From Sulfuriferula thiophila (GTDB lineage: Bacteria; Pseudomonadota; Gammaproteobacteria; Burkholderiales; Sulfuriferulaceae), in contig NZ_BHGL01000007.1 in NCBI RefSeq assembly GCF_003864975.1, positions 382,359-446,358 on the forward strand: 64,000 nt of DNA, written 5' to 3'. A program made the translations under genes and the position numbers. The notes beneath the pieces were generated by a model. That model searched no databases, had not been told where the DNA came from, and was given only the letters and a program-made list of their open reading frames with translations. Shown here piece after piece: positions 49,947 through 58,985 of the stretch; position 1 is the first letter of the stretch; every line of letters starts with the position of its first letter.

Positions 49947-50780
49947 ATGAAATTGAAATTTACTAAAATGCACGGCGCAGGTAATGACTTTGTGGTGATT
50001 GATGCTATCTCCCAGCCCGTCAACCTCAGCACTGCACAGGTGCGCTGGATAGCTGACCGCCATTTTGGTGTCGGTTGTGACCAGCTCTTGCTGGTGGAAC
50101 GCCCTACACGTGACGATGCGGATTTCCGTTATCGCATCTTCAACGCAGACGGCAGCGAGGTTGAACAATGCGGTAATGGCGCGCGCTGCTTTGTGCGTTT
50201 TGTTCACGACCACGGTCTGACCCAGCAACGTGAAATTCGTGTTGAAACCGCTTCCGGACTGATCTTCCCGCGACTGGAGGATGATGGCCGCGTCACCGTC
50301 AACATGGGTGCACCACGCTTTGAGCCAGCCGACATCCCTTTTGTAGCAGATCAGCGGGCGCTCACTTACCCGCTTGAAGTCAACGGCACTACGGTAGAGA
50401 TTAACGCACTCTCCATGGGTAACCCGCATGCCGTGCAAATTGTGGATAATGTCGACACCGCTCCTGTTGCAGAGACAGGCGCGGTGATAGAGCATCACCC
50501 GCGCTTCCCCAAGCGCGTGAATGCCGGTTTTATGCAAATTATCGACCGTGGGCACATTCGTTTGCGCGTGTTTGAACGCGGTGCCGGCGAAACTTTGGCA
50601 TGCGGCACGGGAGCATGCGCTGCCGTGGTTGCGGGTATCAGCCGCGGCTTGTTGCAGCCCAAGGTTGATGTCACCACGCATGGCGGTATCCTGACCATAG
50701 AATGGGCGGGGGGCGACAATCCTGTCTGGTTAACCGGCCCTACTGTAAACGTATTTGAAGCAGAACTCATACTGGAATAA
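49947..50780 (+). CDS. dapF: Diaminopimelate epimerase
   Basis: The enzyme converts LL-DAP to meso-DAP for lysine and cell wall. The protein (about 277 residues) has both catalytic Cys residues, in [10 protein letters not shown] and [12 protein letters not shown], and starts [15 protein letters not shown] at 49947. It lies 10 bases after the acyltransferase gene. The dapF-DUF484-xerC order after it is common in proteobacteria. Confidence 0.97.
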   Translation: MKLKFTKMHGAGNDFVVIDAISQPVNLSTAQVRWIADRHFGVGCDQLLLVERPTRDDADFRYRIFNADGSEVEQCGNGARCFVRFVHDHGLTQQREIRVETASGLIFPRLEDDGRVTVNMGAPRFEPADIPFVADQRALTYPLEVNGTTVEINALSMGNPHAVQIVDNVDTAPVAETGAVIEHHPRFPKRVNAGFMQIIDRGHIRLRVFERGAGETLACGTGACAAVVAGISRGLLQPKVDVTTHGGILTIEWAGGDNPVWLTGPTVNVFEAELILE

Positions 50781-50790
50781 TATTGGTATT

Positions 50791-51429
50791 ATGAAATCCG
50801 AAGACATTTCGCGTTATCTGGCTACGCACCCAGAATTTTTTGACGAGCATCCGCATTTATTAACGGATATTCGCGTCAGCCATCCCTTTGAAGGTCGGGC
50901 GATTTCCATTGCTGAGCGCCAGATATTGAATCTGCGTGACAAAACCACTCTGCTCGAGACCAAGCTGGCAGAGCTGATCAAATTTGGCGAAGAAAACGAC
51001 GCCATTTCGCAAAAAATGCAGCATATCGCGGTGGCCATGATGGCTGCACGCGATTTGCCCACGCTGATCCATGCACTGTATCTGAATTTGCGCGAAGACT
51101 TTGCCATCCCCCACGCAGCACTGAGAATATGGCAAGCAGCTGGCGACGACATTGAGTTTTCCCCCTGCTCCGATGAGGTCAAAGGCTGGGTCGACAACAT
51201 GCCCCATCCACAATGTGGTGCTTACCTGCACCCCGAGGCACTCACCTGGCTTGGCGACACCAGCCATTTGCGTTCGTATGCCGCTATTCCGCTTAAAAAC
51301 CATCAGGTGGTTGGCGTACTGTTGCTGGCTTCTGAAGACGCGCAGCGTTTTTACCCGCAAATGGGCACGCTCTACCTGCAACGCCTGGGTGAATTGATTG
51401 CTGCGGGGTTGCAACGACTGTTGCCGTGA
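50791..51429 (+). CDS. DUF484 family protein
   Basis: The protein (about 212 residues, start MKSEDIS) begins with YLATHPEFFDEHPHLL, a family hallmark, then a helix of leucine-type heptads and a GAF-like C-terminal part (AAIPLKNHQVVGVLLLAS). DUF484 is nearly always next to dapF and xerC, but its role is not known. It overlaps xerC by 4 bases. Confidence 0.88.
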   Translation: MKSEDISRYLATHPEFFDEHPHLLTDIRVSHPFEGRAISIAERQILNLRDKTTLLETKLAELIKFGEENDAISQKMQHIAVAMMAARDLPTLIHALYLNLREDFAIPHAALRIWQAAGDDIEFSPCSDEVKGWVDNMPHPQCGAYLHPEALTWLGDTSHLRSYAAIPLKNHQVVGVLLLASEDAQRFYPQMGTLYLQRLGELIAAGLQRLLP

Positions 51430-52298
51430 ATACCGGGCTGGTAGACGCCTATTTAACTCACCTTGCCGCCGAGCGTGGCTTGTCGCCTCATACCATCAGC
51501 AATTATGCACGTGACGTGCGCGTCTTGCTCAGCCACATTGGCACAACCGCACTCGCCGATATTCATGCACATGACATTCGGCGCATCATCGCCACCCTGC
51601 ATGCCCGCGGCCTGTCCGGTAAAAGTCTGGCACGCACCTTATCCGCCTGGCGTGGTTTTTATCATTATCTGGATAAACGCCATGGCTATGCGCACAATCC
51701 CTGCACCGGACTGCGCGCCCCTAAATATGCCCGCACCTTACCGCATAGCCTGTCAGTAGAGCAGGTTGCCCACTTGCTGGATACTCCGGATGATTCGGCA
51801 CTGGCAGTGCGTGACAACGCCATGTTTGAATTATTTTATTCTTCTGGTTTGCGTTTGTCCGAGCTGGCAACGCTAAAATTGGCACAACTTGATTTAAACC
51901 AGGCCGAGATTCAGGTTACCGGCAAAGGTAACAAAACCCGACTGATCCCGCTCGGGAGCCAGGCTATTGCAGCTATGCAACACTGGCTGACACAACGCAA
52001 TGACGCAGGCGACTACATTTTTCCCGGTCGTAATGGCAAGCATTTGACCCAGCGCGCCATCGCACTGCGGCTCAAACACCGAGCGCAGCGAACCGGCCTG
52101 GATGCCAAAGTCCATCCCCACGTATTACGCCATGCCTTTGCTTCACACCTGCTGCAGTCTTCTGGTGACCTGCGTGCAGTACAAGAACTGCTGGGGCATG
52201 CCAGCATCAGCACCACACAGATTTATACTCAGCTGGACTTTCAGCACCTGGCGGCCACCTACGACCTGGCACACCCGCGTGCCAAAAAGAAACCCTGA
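51426..52298 (+). CDS. xerC: Tyrosine recombinase XerC
   Basis: The 290-residue recombinase resolves chromosome dimers at dif with XerD. The SAM-like core-binding domain (1-90) is followed by the catalytic domain with Arg in SSGLRLSELATL, HxLR in HVLRHAFASHLL, the second His in LLGHASIS, and the nucleophile Tyr in TQIYTQ. GTG start overlapping the stop of DUF484. It converges on rplI. Confidence 0.95.
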   Translation: MNTGLVDAYLTHLAAERGLSPHTISNYARDVRVLLSHIGTTALADIHAHDIRRIIATLHARGLSGKSLARTLSAWRGFYHYLDKRHGYAHNPCTGLRAPKYARTLPHSLSVEQVAHLLDTPDDSALAVRDNAMFELFYSSGLRLSELATLKLAQLDLNQAEIQVTGKGNKTRLIPLGSQAIAAMQHWLTQRNDAGDYIFPGRNGKHLTQRAIALRLKHRAQRTGLDAKVHPHVLRHAFASHLLQSSGDLRAVQELLGHASISTTQIYTQLDFQHLAATYDLAHPRAKKKP

Positions 52299-52329
52299 TT
52301 TTCCATAACCCCATCTTTATTACAGACGT

Positions 52330-52385
52330 AAAAAAACAGGATGCTCAGGACAGAATTCACATTCTGTTATTCCTGAAGCATCCTG
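52330..52385 (-). terminator. Long hairpin terminator between xerC and rplI
   Basis: CAGGATGCT (52337-52345) pairs with AGCATCCTG (52377-52385), with further pairing of CAGGA/TCCTG and CAGAAT/ATTCTG inside. On the minus strand it is followed by six T, so it is a good intrinsic terminator for the ribosomal operon; it may slow reading from xerC as well. Confidence 0.85.
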
Positions 52386-52425
52386 CTTCCAGCCTAACCT
52401 GAACCACTAGTTTGGCAAAACCTGC

Positions 52426-52875
52426 TTAACGTTCGCCTTGTACGGTAACGTTAATATCAACTACCACATCGGTATGCAATGCGATGCTCACTGGGAACTC
52501 GCCGATTGCTTTCAATGGGCCGTTAGGCATGCGAACTTCAGCCTTGGCAACTTCAAAACCATTTTTATTCAACGCTTCAGCAATATCAGCATTGGTAACA
52601 GAGCCGAACAAACGACCATCCATACCCGCTTTTTGCGAAACAACTAAAGCGTAGTCAGCCAATTTCTCGGCACGTGCTTGCGCAGCTGCCAATGTGGCCG
52701 CCTGCGCTTTTTCTAATTCAGCACGCTTCTCTTCAAAAAACTTAAGGTTAGCTGAAGTTGCGCGTTTTGCCTTACCTTGAGGGATAAGGAAGTTACGTGC
52801 ATAACCATCTTTAACTTTAACGACATCACCCAACGTACCGAGGTTGACCACTTTTTCCATCAGAATAATTTGCAT
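52426..52875 (-). CDS. rplI: 50S ribosomal protein L9
   Basis: The 149-residue protein has the L9 signature ([35 protein letters not shown]), the long connecting helix and the C-terminal domain. AAGGAG precedes the ATG. It is last gene of the rpsF-priB-rpsR-rplI operon. Confidence 0.98.
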   Translation of the reverse strand: MQIILMEKVVNLGTLGDVVKVKDGYARNFLIPQGKAKRATSANLKFFEEKRAELEKAQAATLAAAQARAEKLADYALVVSQKAGMDGRLFGSVTNADIAEALNKNGFEVAKAEVRMPNGPLKAIGEFPVSIALHTDVVVDINVTVQGER

Positions 52876-52885
52876 AGTGATCTCC

Positions 52886-53155
52886 TTAATGCAAGTCGGT
52901 GTAAGGCATCAGCGCAAGGAAACGAGCGCGCTTGATAGCGGTAGACAACTGGCGTTGAAAACGGGTTTTGGTACCAGTGATACGTGCTGGAATAATTTTG
53001 CCGTTTTCAGCAACGAAATCTTTCAATAACTCAGCGTCTTTGTAATCAACCCAGGCAATACCTTCAACGGTAAAGCGGCAGAACTTGCGACGTTTGAACA
53101 ACTGACGGGAACCTTCCCGGCGTTTTGTGTTTTTGCTGTTAGTTGGACGAGGCAT
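52886..53155 (-). CDS. rpsR: 30S ribosomal protein S18
   Basis: The 89-residue basic protein has the S18 core [17 protein letters not shown] and [15 protein letters not shown]. It binds S6 on the 30S platform. AGGAG precedes the ATG. The N-terminal extension is basic and normal in length. Confidence 0.98.
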   Translation of the reverse strand: MPRPTNSKNTKRREGSRQLFKRRKFCRFTVEGIAWVDYKDAELLKDFVAENGKIIPARITGTKTRFQRQLSTAIKRARFLALMPYTDLH

Positions 53156-53168
53156 GATGCACTCCTAT

Positions 53169-53465
53169 CTAAATGTTTTCTAAGCTGCAAATATGCAGCA
53201 CTATCTGTTGACTCTTTTGACTCTTCTGCGCGAGAAAGCCAGTAACACGAAGGGGTTGCGCCAGATTCAGCTGACTTACTTTACGCGCCATCTCGCCAAT
53301 TGCAATGGCGGGAATCTCTACTTGCACCATACGTTCGCTGTTGGCCTCTATCTGTTTCGATTCGTGCCGAATCCGGCATTCAATCAGAGGCACACCAGCA
53401 GGTGTATAACGTAAGGCTTCGAGTTGGGCTAGCGTTCCGGTAAGTAAAAGCTGATTGGCTTCCAA
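53169..53465 (-). CDS. priB: Primosomal replication protein N
   Basis: The 98-residue OB-fold protein (NQLLLTGTLAQLEALRYTPA, PLIECRIRHES) binds ssDNA and helps PriA in replication restart. The start is TTG at 53465, five bases after the rpsF stop, with no other possible start in the N-terminal region. Its translation is probably coupled to rpsF and low. It sits between rpsF and rpsR, the usual place. Confidence 0.92.
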   Translation of the reverse strand: MEANQLLLTGTLAQLEALRYTPAGVPLIECRIRHESKQIEANSERMVQVEIPAIAIGEMARKVSQLNLAQPLRVTGFLAQKSQKSQQIVLHICSLENI

Positions 53466-53470
53466 CCGCT

Positions 53471-53851
53471 TTAGGCTACTTCTTCTACGTCGGATTCAAC
53501 CTTAGCTTCAGGGGTAGTCAATGAGCGTGACTTTTCTTCCTTCATCATTGGTGAAGGTGCAGTAACGGCTTCATCCATACGCACGGTAAGATGGCGCAAC
53601 ACTGCATCGTTGAATTTAAAGCCATGCTCTAATTCATCGAGAGTTTCTTGATCACATTCAATGTTCATTAACACATAGTGTGCTTTGTGAACCTTTTGAA
53701 TAGGGTAAGCCATCTGACGACGGCCCCAGTCTTCCAAACGGTGAATTTGGCCACTACGCGTGGTGACTTGGTTGCGGTAACGCTCGATCATCGCAGGCAC
53801 TTGCTCGCTTTGATCCGGGTGTACGATAAACACGATTTCATAATGACGCAT
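53471..53851 (-). CDS. rpsF: 30S ribosomal protein S6
   Basis: The protein (about 126 residues) has [19 protein letters not shown], the [14 protein letters not shown] segment, and an acidic, Thr/Ser-rich C-terminal tail. AGAAGGAG precedes the ATG at 53851, and a longer frame upstream would cover the leader hairpin. It is first gene of the operon and binds S18. Confidence 0.98.
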   Translation of the reverse strand: MRHYEIVFIVHPDQSEQVPAMIERYRNQVTTRSGQIHRLEDWGRRQMAYPIQKVHKAHYVLMNIECDQETLDELEHGFKFNDAVLRHLTVRMDEAVTAPSPMMKEEKSRSLTTPEAKVESDVEEVA

Positions 53852-53872
53852 GCAAAACTCCTTCTGGTTAAA

Positions 53873-53897
53873 GCCCTCCGTGCGTAAGCGGTAGGGC
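53873..53897 (-). promoter_or_regulatory. Candidate S6:S18-binding leader hairpin
   Basis: On the minus strand GCCCT and AGGGC flank an irregular loop with ACCG and CGG (GCCCTACCG...CGGAGGGC). The CCG-containing internal loop and its place about 20 bases before the rpsF start match the rpsF leader motif bound by S6:S18 for autoregulation. The match is by eye only. Confidence 0.4.
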
Positions 53898-53913
53898 AAG
53901 GGGGAAACCGCGC

Positions 53914-53942
53914 ATTATATTGGGTATTCAGATGCTTAGCAA
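53914..53942 (-). promoter_or_regulatory. Sigma-70-type promoter of rpsF
   Basis: On the minus strand TTGCTA (53937-53942) and a perfect TATAAT (53914-53919) are 17 bp apart. The start near 53907 would lie just before the leader hairpin. Confidence 0.75.
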
Positions 53943-54015
53943 GCATTTATCCACACCGCGCGACATTACCCGTCAAGGGACTCTCGTTCTGCCACTCGAC
54001 CACACAACACGACAA

Positions 54016-54822
54016 CTAGCCGATAAAATCTTCCAGCATTTGCATTTCCGCCGGACTAAATCCTGCCGCCAGGCGCGCCTCGGTGTGCAACGGCCCGCGC
54101 AGCTTGGGTGCATTGAATTCGCGCAGCAACGATCTGAACGTCGCAATCGGCTCCAGGCCGCGCAGCTCGCAGAAATAGGCATACCAGCGGTTCCCGATGG
54201 CCACATGCCCGATCTCGTCACGCAAAATGATGGTCAGGATATCGGCAGAAGACTGCGCACCACACGATGCCAACCGGTGCATGATCATCGGTAACGCATC
54301 CAGCCCGCGCGCTTCCAGCACCCGAGGCACCAATGCCATGCGCACCATAGGATCATGCGCGGTGCTGATTGCCATATCCCACAGGCCGTTGTGGGCGGTG
54401 AAATCTCCATAATCAAAACCCAGCGTACGCAAATGATCACGCAACAAGGAGAAATGATAAGCCTCTTCGGCCGCTACACGCAGCCAGTCAGCATAGTAAT
54501 CCACGGGTAAATCACGGAAGCGGTACACCGCATCCAGCGCAAGATTAATGGCATTGAATTCGATATGCGCCAGCGAATGCATCAACGCCGCCCGCCCCTC
54601 GGGGGTTGATGGCTTGCGTTTCCCTACCAGCAACGCAGAAACCATCTCCGGCCTGGCCGGACGGCCGGGGACAGGGATCGGTATCGCAGGAATAGTCGTA
54701 GCAGAGCTGACAATTTCACCTGACTCCCATGCTTGTCGCAATGCGGCAACTTGCACCAGCTTGCGATCCACATCGGCCGTCTGTAAACAATCAAGCGCAC
54801 GGGAGAAAAGATTTTCAGACAT
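54016..54822 (-). CDS. DUF455 ferritin-like protein
   Basis: The 268-residue protein is mainly helical and has the Glu/His pairs expected for a di-iron four-helix bundle: AHIEFNAINLALD, AAEEAYHFSLL and RDEIGHVAIGNRWY. This is the DUF455 family, related to MiaE-like tRNA hydroxylases. Its substrate is unknown. It stands alone between rpsF and the PAP2 gene. Confidence 0.85.
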   Translation of the reverse strand: MSENLFSRALDCLQTADVDRKLVQVAALRQAWESGEIVSSATTIPAIPIPVPGRPARPEMVSALLVGKRKPSTPEGRAALMHSLAHIEFNAINLALDAVYRFRDLPVDYYADWLRVAAEEAYHFSLLRDHLRTLGFDYGDFTAHNGLWDMAISTAHDPMVRMALVPRVLEARGLDALPMIMHRLASCGAQSSADILTIILRDEIGHVAIGNRWYAYFCELRGLEPIATFRSLLREFNAPKLRGPLHTEARLAAGFSPAEMQMLEDFIG

Positions 54823-54925
54823 AGTCTATTACACCGGAACAATCAGAAAGTTGCCGAATTATAGAGCCTCACGGACAACAAATCTAACCAGCCGATGCAA
54901 CAGTCTTCACCAACAAGAACAGGAT

Positions 54926-55453
54926 TCAGAATATAAAAAATGACGCACTGGCAACAGCAGCGCCCAACACGATCCCAGCCAGCACATCCGTCGGGTAATG
55001 CAAACCAAGTATCAGCCGGGAAGCTGCCACCGCAAGCGTAAACGGCACCAGCAACCAGGCCAGTGACGGGTAGTAATAAATCGCTACCAGACTAAATGTC
55101 ACGGCATGCAGCGTGTGCCCGGAAGGAAAGCTGAATCGATCCAGTGGCGCAGTAAGGCAATGTATATGCCCGAACTGCTGATGTGGACGCGGCCGCAATG
55201 TCTTATGCTTGAGCCATTTATAAATCAGCGTCGCCGTCAATCCGGCTGCAATCATATGCAGCACCACATAGAGCGCGGATTTTCCCATAAACAGATACAT
55301 GGCGACCATCAGTGTATACCAGAACACGCCATCGCCCAGCCGGCTGATCAGCTGGAAAATTCGCACCACAGCCGGGTAACGCTCAACGCGATTAAAGCGC
55401 TGGGTTAACCCTGCTTCACACTCACCCATCCACTGCCAGCTCAATTTCTCCAT
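54926..55453 (-). CDS. PAP2-family membrane phosphatase
   Basis: The protein (about 175 residues) has five or six membrane segments and the three PAP2 motifs: KTLRPRPHQ, FPSGHTLHA and SRLILGLHYPTDVLAG. It probably dephosphorylates a lipid such as undecaprenyl or phosphatidic acid phosphate. AAGGAAG precedes the ATG at 55453, which lies inside the end of the glycosyltransferase gene, so the two are coupled. Confidence 0.88.
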   Translation of the reverse strand: MEKLSWQWMGECEAGLTQRFNRVERYPAVVRIFQLISRLGDGVFWYTLMVAMYLFMGKSALYVVLHMIAAGLTATLIYKWLKHKTLRPRPHQQFGHIHCLTAPLDRFSFPSGHTLHAVTFSLVAIYYYPSLAWLLVPFTLAVAASRLILGLHYPTDVLAGIVLGAAVASASFFIF

Positions 55454-56639
55454 GGCAATCTTCCTTATCGATAATGGCGTGCAATACCCGTTCAAAACGG
55501 TCGTGTATGCTATCCCACGAGATGGATAGCGCGGTTTGGTGGGCACGCCCACCTATCTGTTTGGCGCGGGCCGGCTCTCGTGCTAATTCCACTGCCGCCT
55601 CTATGTATTTTTTCGCATCATTGTAAGGTGCGACCATGCCGTTTTCGCCGTGACGAATTAGCGCCTCGGCAGCGGCATACTGATAGGCAACGACTGCCAG
55701 GCCACTCGCCATCGCCTCCGTCGTCACGTTACCAAATGTCTCGGTCAGGCTGGGGAACAGAAACACATCGCCTGCCGCATAATGGCGGGCCAAGTCTTCA
55801 CCGCTGCGCATGCCGCAAAAAATCGCGTCGGGATTTTGCGCCTGCAAAGCAGCACGTTCCGGGCCGTCGCCCACAATCACCAGACGGCTGTTCGGATTAA
55901 TCGCGTGCATCGCGGCATAAGCCTCAAACACCAGCGGCAGATTTTTTTCTGGCGCAATCCGACCGACATAAATCACCACCTGCGTATCCGGCTTGACACC
56001 CCAGCTTGCGCGCAAGGTTTCATCGCGGCGCACCGGAGTAAACATCATCGTATCCACACCGCGCGACACCACTTCCAGATTGCGGTAACCGTGCGTTTGC
56101 AATTCCTTACGCATGCCTTCGGTCGGCACCAGCGTCACACAGGCCTTGTTATGGAATTTACGCAAATACGCCAGAATAGGCCGGCGTAACCAGCCCGCTC
56201 CGTAATGCTTGCTGTAGCTATGAAAATTAGTATGAAAGTCAGTACTCACTGGCAGCCGCAGCTTGTGTGCCGCTGCCAATGCCGACCAGCCCAGCGGGCC
56301 TTCCGTTGCGATATGCACCAGATCAGGCCGCTTTAACTGCCAGAGCCGCACCAATGCAGCTTTGGCAGGCAAACCCATTTTCAGTCCGGCGTACCGCGGA
56401 ATCGGCACACCCATCTTGAGCACTTCTTCCAGTTGCGCATTATGGGTCGCCTTATCAGCGACACCCTGCTTGGGCCGAATCAACTGCACCTGATGGCCGC
56501 GGCTTTGCAGATCGATCACCTGCCTGCCCAACGTCATCGCCACACCATTGATTTCGGGCGGATACGTCTCGGTCACCAGCGCAATGCGCAACGGTTGCGG
56601 ACGTGGAATAAAAGTCTGGAGTAGAAGTTCATCATTCAT
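55422..56639 (-). CDS. GT4-family glycosyltransferase
   Basis: The protein (about 405 residues) has the two Rossmann-like halves of GT-B enzymes. The N-terminal TETYPPEINGVAMTLGRQ and C-terminal FPSLTETFGNVTTEAMASGL, with the two Glu residues holding the nucleotide sugar, place it in GT4 (MgtA/WsaF-like). Together with the PAP2 enzyme it might make a glycolipid. It diverges from priA; no strong ribosome-binding site is visible at 56639. Confidence 0.85.
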   Translation of the reverse strand: MNDELLLQTFIPRPQPLRIALVTETYPPEINGVAMTLGRQVIDLQSRGHQVQLIRPKQGVADKATHNAQLEEVLKMGVPIPRYAGLKMGLPAKAALVRLWQLKRPDLVHIATEGPLGWSALAAAHKLRLPVSTDFHTNFHSYSKHYGAGWLRRPILAYLRKFHNKACVTLVPTEGMRKELQTHGYRNLEVVSRGVDTMMFTPVRRDETLRASWGVKPDTQVVIYVGRIAPEKNLPLVFEAYAAMHAINPNSRLVIVGDGPERAALQAQNPDAIFCGMRSGEDLARHYAAGDVFLFPSLTETFGNVTTEAMASGLAVVAYQYAAAEALIRHGENGMVAPYNDAKKYIEAAVELAREPARAKQIGGRAHQTALSISWDSIHDRFERVLHAIIDKEDCHGEIELAVDG

Positions 56640-56734
56640 GACGAATAGTTTGCAGATGTCACAAGTCAATTTCGTGAAATGTTTTTGAATGTTTGGTGAC
56701 GATAGCACCACTGATTTTGCGGTAAACTGCTGGC

Positions 56735-58924
56735 ATGTTGCCGTTGATAGCCCAAGTCGCACTGGATGTGCCTGTGCCGCGATTGTTTGATTATGTTGCA
56801 CCTACACTCACCTCGGCGGATGTAGGTCGGCGCGTGTGCGTGCCGTTCGGGCGCAAGGAATTCATCGGCGTGGTTTTGAGTCTGAGCCGCGAGTCTGCGC
56901 ACCCGCGCGACCAGCTCAAAACCATTACCGCCGTACTCGACGACACACCGCTGTTATCCGCCGAAATCCTCAAATTACTGCGGTTCTGCAGTGACTATTA
57001 TCACTATCCGCTGGGCGCTACCGTGCTCGCGGCGTTACCCACCGCATTGCGCCGCGCACAAACCGCCACACTCAAAACCATAGACAGCTGGCAGCTCACC
57101 ACCTCAGGCCAGACCGGGGGCGCAGATCTGCCGCAACGTGCACACGCTCAGCGCGCGCTATTCACCCTGTTACAGGATGGTGCGGCGCATACTGCCTCTG
57201 AATTGGCAACGGCATCTGCCGGATACCGCAGCACCATCAAGCATTGGCGGGAACTGGGCTGGGTTACGCAACTCAGCCAGCCTGCGCCGCTTAACGCCAT
57301 ACCCGTCAACGCGGATATTGCGCCCACACTCAATGCGGAACAGTTGCAGGCCACCAATCAAATCAGCGCAGCACTGGGCAAGTATCAACCGTTCCTGTTA
57401 CACGGCGTCACCGGCAGCGGCAAGACTGAGGTTTATCTGCATCTGGTGCAGGCTGTACTCGCACAGGGCGGGCAAGTCCTGATACTGGTACCGGAAATCA
57501 ATCTGACCCCGCAGTTAACCGGCGTGTTTCGCGCACGCTTCCCGGCTGTCGAAATTGCCACACTGAATAGTGGCATGGCGGATGGTGAGCGCTTGCATCA
57601 CTGGTTGGCAGCAGTGGACGGCCGGGCGCGTATCGTCCTCGGCACCCGACTGGCAGTATTCGCGCCCATGCCGGCCTTGGCGCTCATCATCATCGATGAA
57701 GAACACGACAGTTCGTTTTATCAGCAGGATGGCTTGCGTTATGCGGCTCGCGACGTCGCCATTATGCGCGCCCATCAACGCAGCTGCCCTATTGTGCTGG
57801 GCTCGGCCACGCCGGCGCTGGAGACCTGGCATAACGCGCAAAGTGGTCGTTATCAGCGCCTCAGCCTGACGCAGCGTGCGATTGCTGCTGCGACACTGCC
57901 GCAGGTGCGCATGATCGACCAGCGCACCCAGAAACTCACGGACGGCATCTCCCCCGCTTTGGCCACCGCCATCCAGCGCCGGCTGGATACCGGCCAGCAA
58001 AGCCTGATTTTCATCAACCGGCGCGGTTATGCGCCCACCCTGGTGTGCCGCGCCTGCGGCTGGGCCGCCGGCTGTCCGCGCTGCTCGACCCGGCTGGTGG
58101 TGCATTTGCGCGAGCGCCAATTGCGCTGCCATCATTGCGGCTATGCCGAGCGCGTACCGCATGCCTGTCCGGATTGCGGCAATCTCGACATCTCCCCCAG
58201 CGGACTGGGCACACAGCGCGTGGAAGAAGGCCTGCAAAAACAGTTCCCCACTGCGCGCGTGTTACGCATCGACCGCGACAGCACACGGCGCAAAGATAGC
58301 TGGCCAGAGATGCAGCAAAGCATACGGCGCGGCGAAGTCGATATTCTGGTCGGCACCCAGTTGCTGGCCAAAGGCCATGACTTCCCCAACCTCACCCTGG
58401 TCGGTGTTGTCGGTGCAGACAGCGCGTTATACAGCCCGGATTTTCGCGCCAGCGAGCGCATGTTCGCCCAGCTCATGCAGGTCAGCGGACGGGCCGGACG
58501 CGCGCAGCATCCTGGCGAAGTACTGATCCAGACAGAGTTCGTCGATCACCCGTTATACCTGGCCTTGCAGCAGCACGATTACATCGGCTATGCCCGCACC
58601 CTGCTCAACGAACGCCGCTCTGCCGGCTTTCCGCCATTCATCCATCAGGCGGTACTGCGCGCGGAAGCGCCGCAACTCGTTGAAGCCATCGCCTTCCTCA
58701 ATCTGGCCAAAGCCCACGCACCGGTAACCTCCGCCGTTACAGTATTCGACCCTACACCGGCGACGATGGCGCGCAAAGCCAATGTCGAGCGCGCGCTGCT
58801 CTTGGTGCAATCCACCAATCGACGCACACTGCAACAGTTTTTGGGCATGTGGATGGAGGATATCTATACGCTGCGGGCCAGCAAGTTGCGCTGGCATCTG
58901 GATGTGGACCCGCTGGAAATTTAG
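56735..58924 (+). CDS. priA: Primosomal protein N' (replication restart helicase)
   Basis: The 729-residue SF2 helicase has the N-terminal DNA-binding domain, Walker A GVTGSGKTEVY, DEEHDSSF (motif II), and Cys knuckles CRACGWAAGCPRC and CHHCGYAERVPHACPDCG for two Zn. It reloads the replisome at forks. The window also has priB, its partner. It is probably monocistronic. Confidence 0.97.
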   Translation: MLPLIAQVALDVPVPRLFDYVAPTLTSADVGRRVCVPFGRKEFIGVVLSLSRESAHPRDQLKTITAVLDDTPLLSAEILKLLRFCSDYYHYPLGATVLAALPTALRRAQTATLKTIDSWQLTTSGQTGGADLPQRAHAQRALFTLLQDGAAHTASELATASAGYRSTIKHWRELGWVTQLSQPAPLNAIPVNADIAPTLNAEQLQATNQISAALGKYQPFLLHGVTGSGKTEVYLHLVQAVLAQGGQVLILVPEINLTPQLTGVFRARFPAVEIATLNSGMADGERLHHWLAAVDGRARIVLGTRLAVFAPMPALALIIIDEEHDSSFYQQDGLRYAARDVAIMRAHQRSCPIVLGSATPALETWHNAQSGRYQRLSLTQRAIAAATLPQVRMIDQRTQKLTDGISPALATAIQRRLDTGQQSLIFINRRGYAPTLVCRACGWAAGCPRCSTRLVVHLRERQLRCHHCGYAERVPHACPDCGNLDISPSGLGTQRVEEGLQKQFPTARVLRIDRDSTRRKDSWPEMQQSIRRGEVDILVGTQLLAKGHDFPNLTLVGVVGADSALYSPDFRASERMFAQLMQVSGRAGRAQHPGEVLIQTEFVDHPLYLALQQHDYIGYARTLLNERRSAGFPPFIHQAVLRAEAPQLVEAIAFLNLAKAHAPVTSAVTVFDPTPATMARKANVERALLLVQSTNRRTLQQFLGMWMEDIYTLRASKLRWHLDVDPLEI

Positions 58925-58930
58925 CCGGTT

Positions 58931-58959
58931 TTGTTGATTAACCACTAGCCAGCTATAAT
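58931..58959 (+). promoter_or_regulatory. Sigma-70-type promoter of argS
   Basis: TTGTTG (58931-58936) and TATAAT (58954-58959) are 17 bp apart, with the start near 58967, 19 bases before the argS ATG. Confidence 0.7.
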
Positions 58960-58985
58960 GACGCATCTTTTTAATAGGTTGCGTC

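Noticed and set aside
53852-54015. tRNA gene between rpsF and DUF455
   Set aside because: No cloverleaf or TTCGA-type T-loop could be folded; the visible hairpin and -10 fit the rpsF leader.
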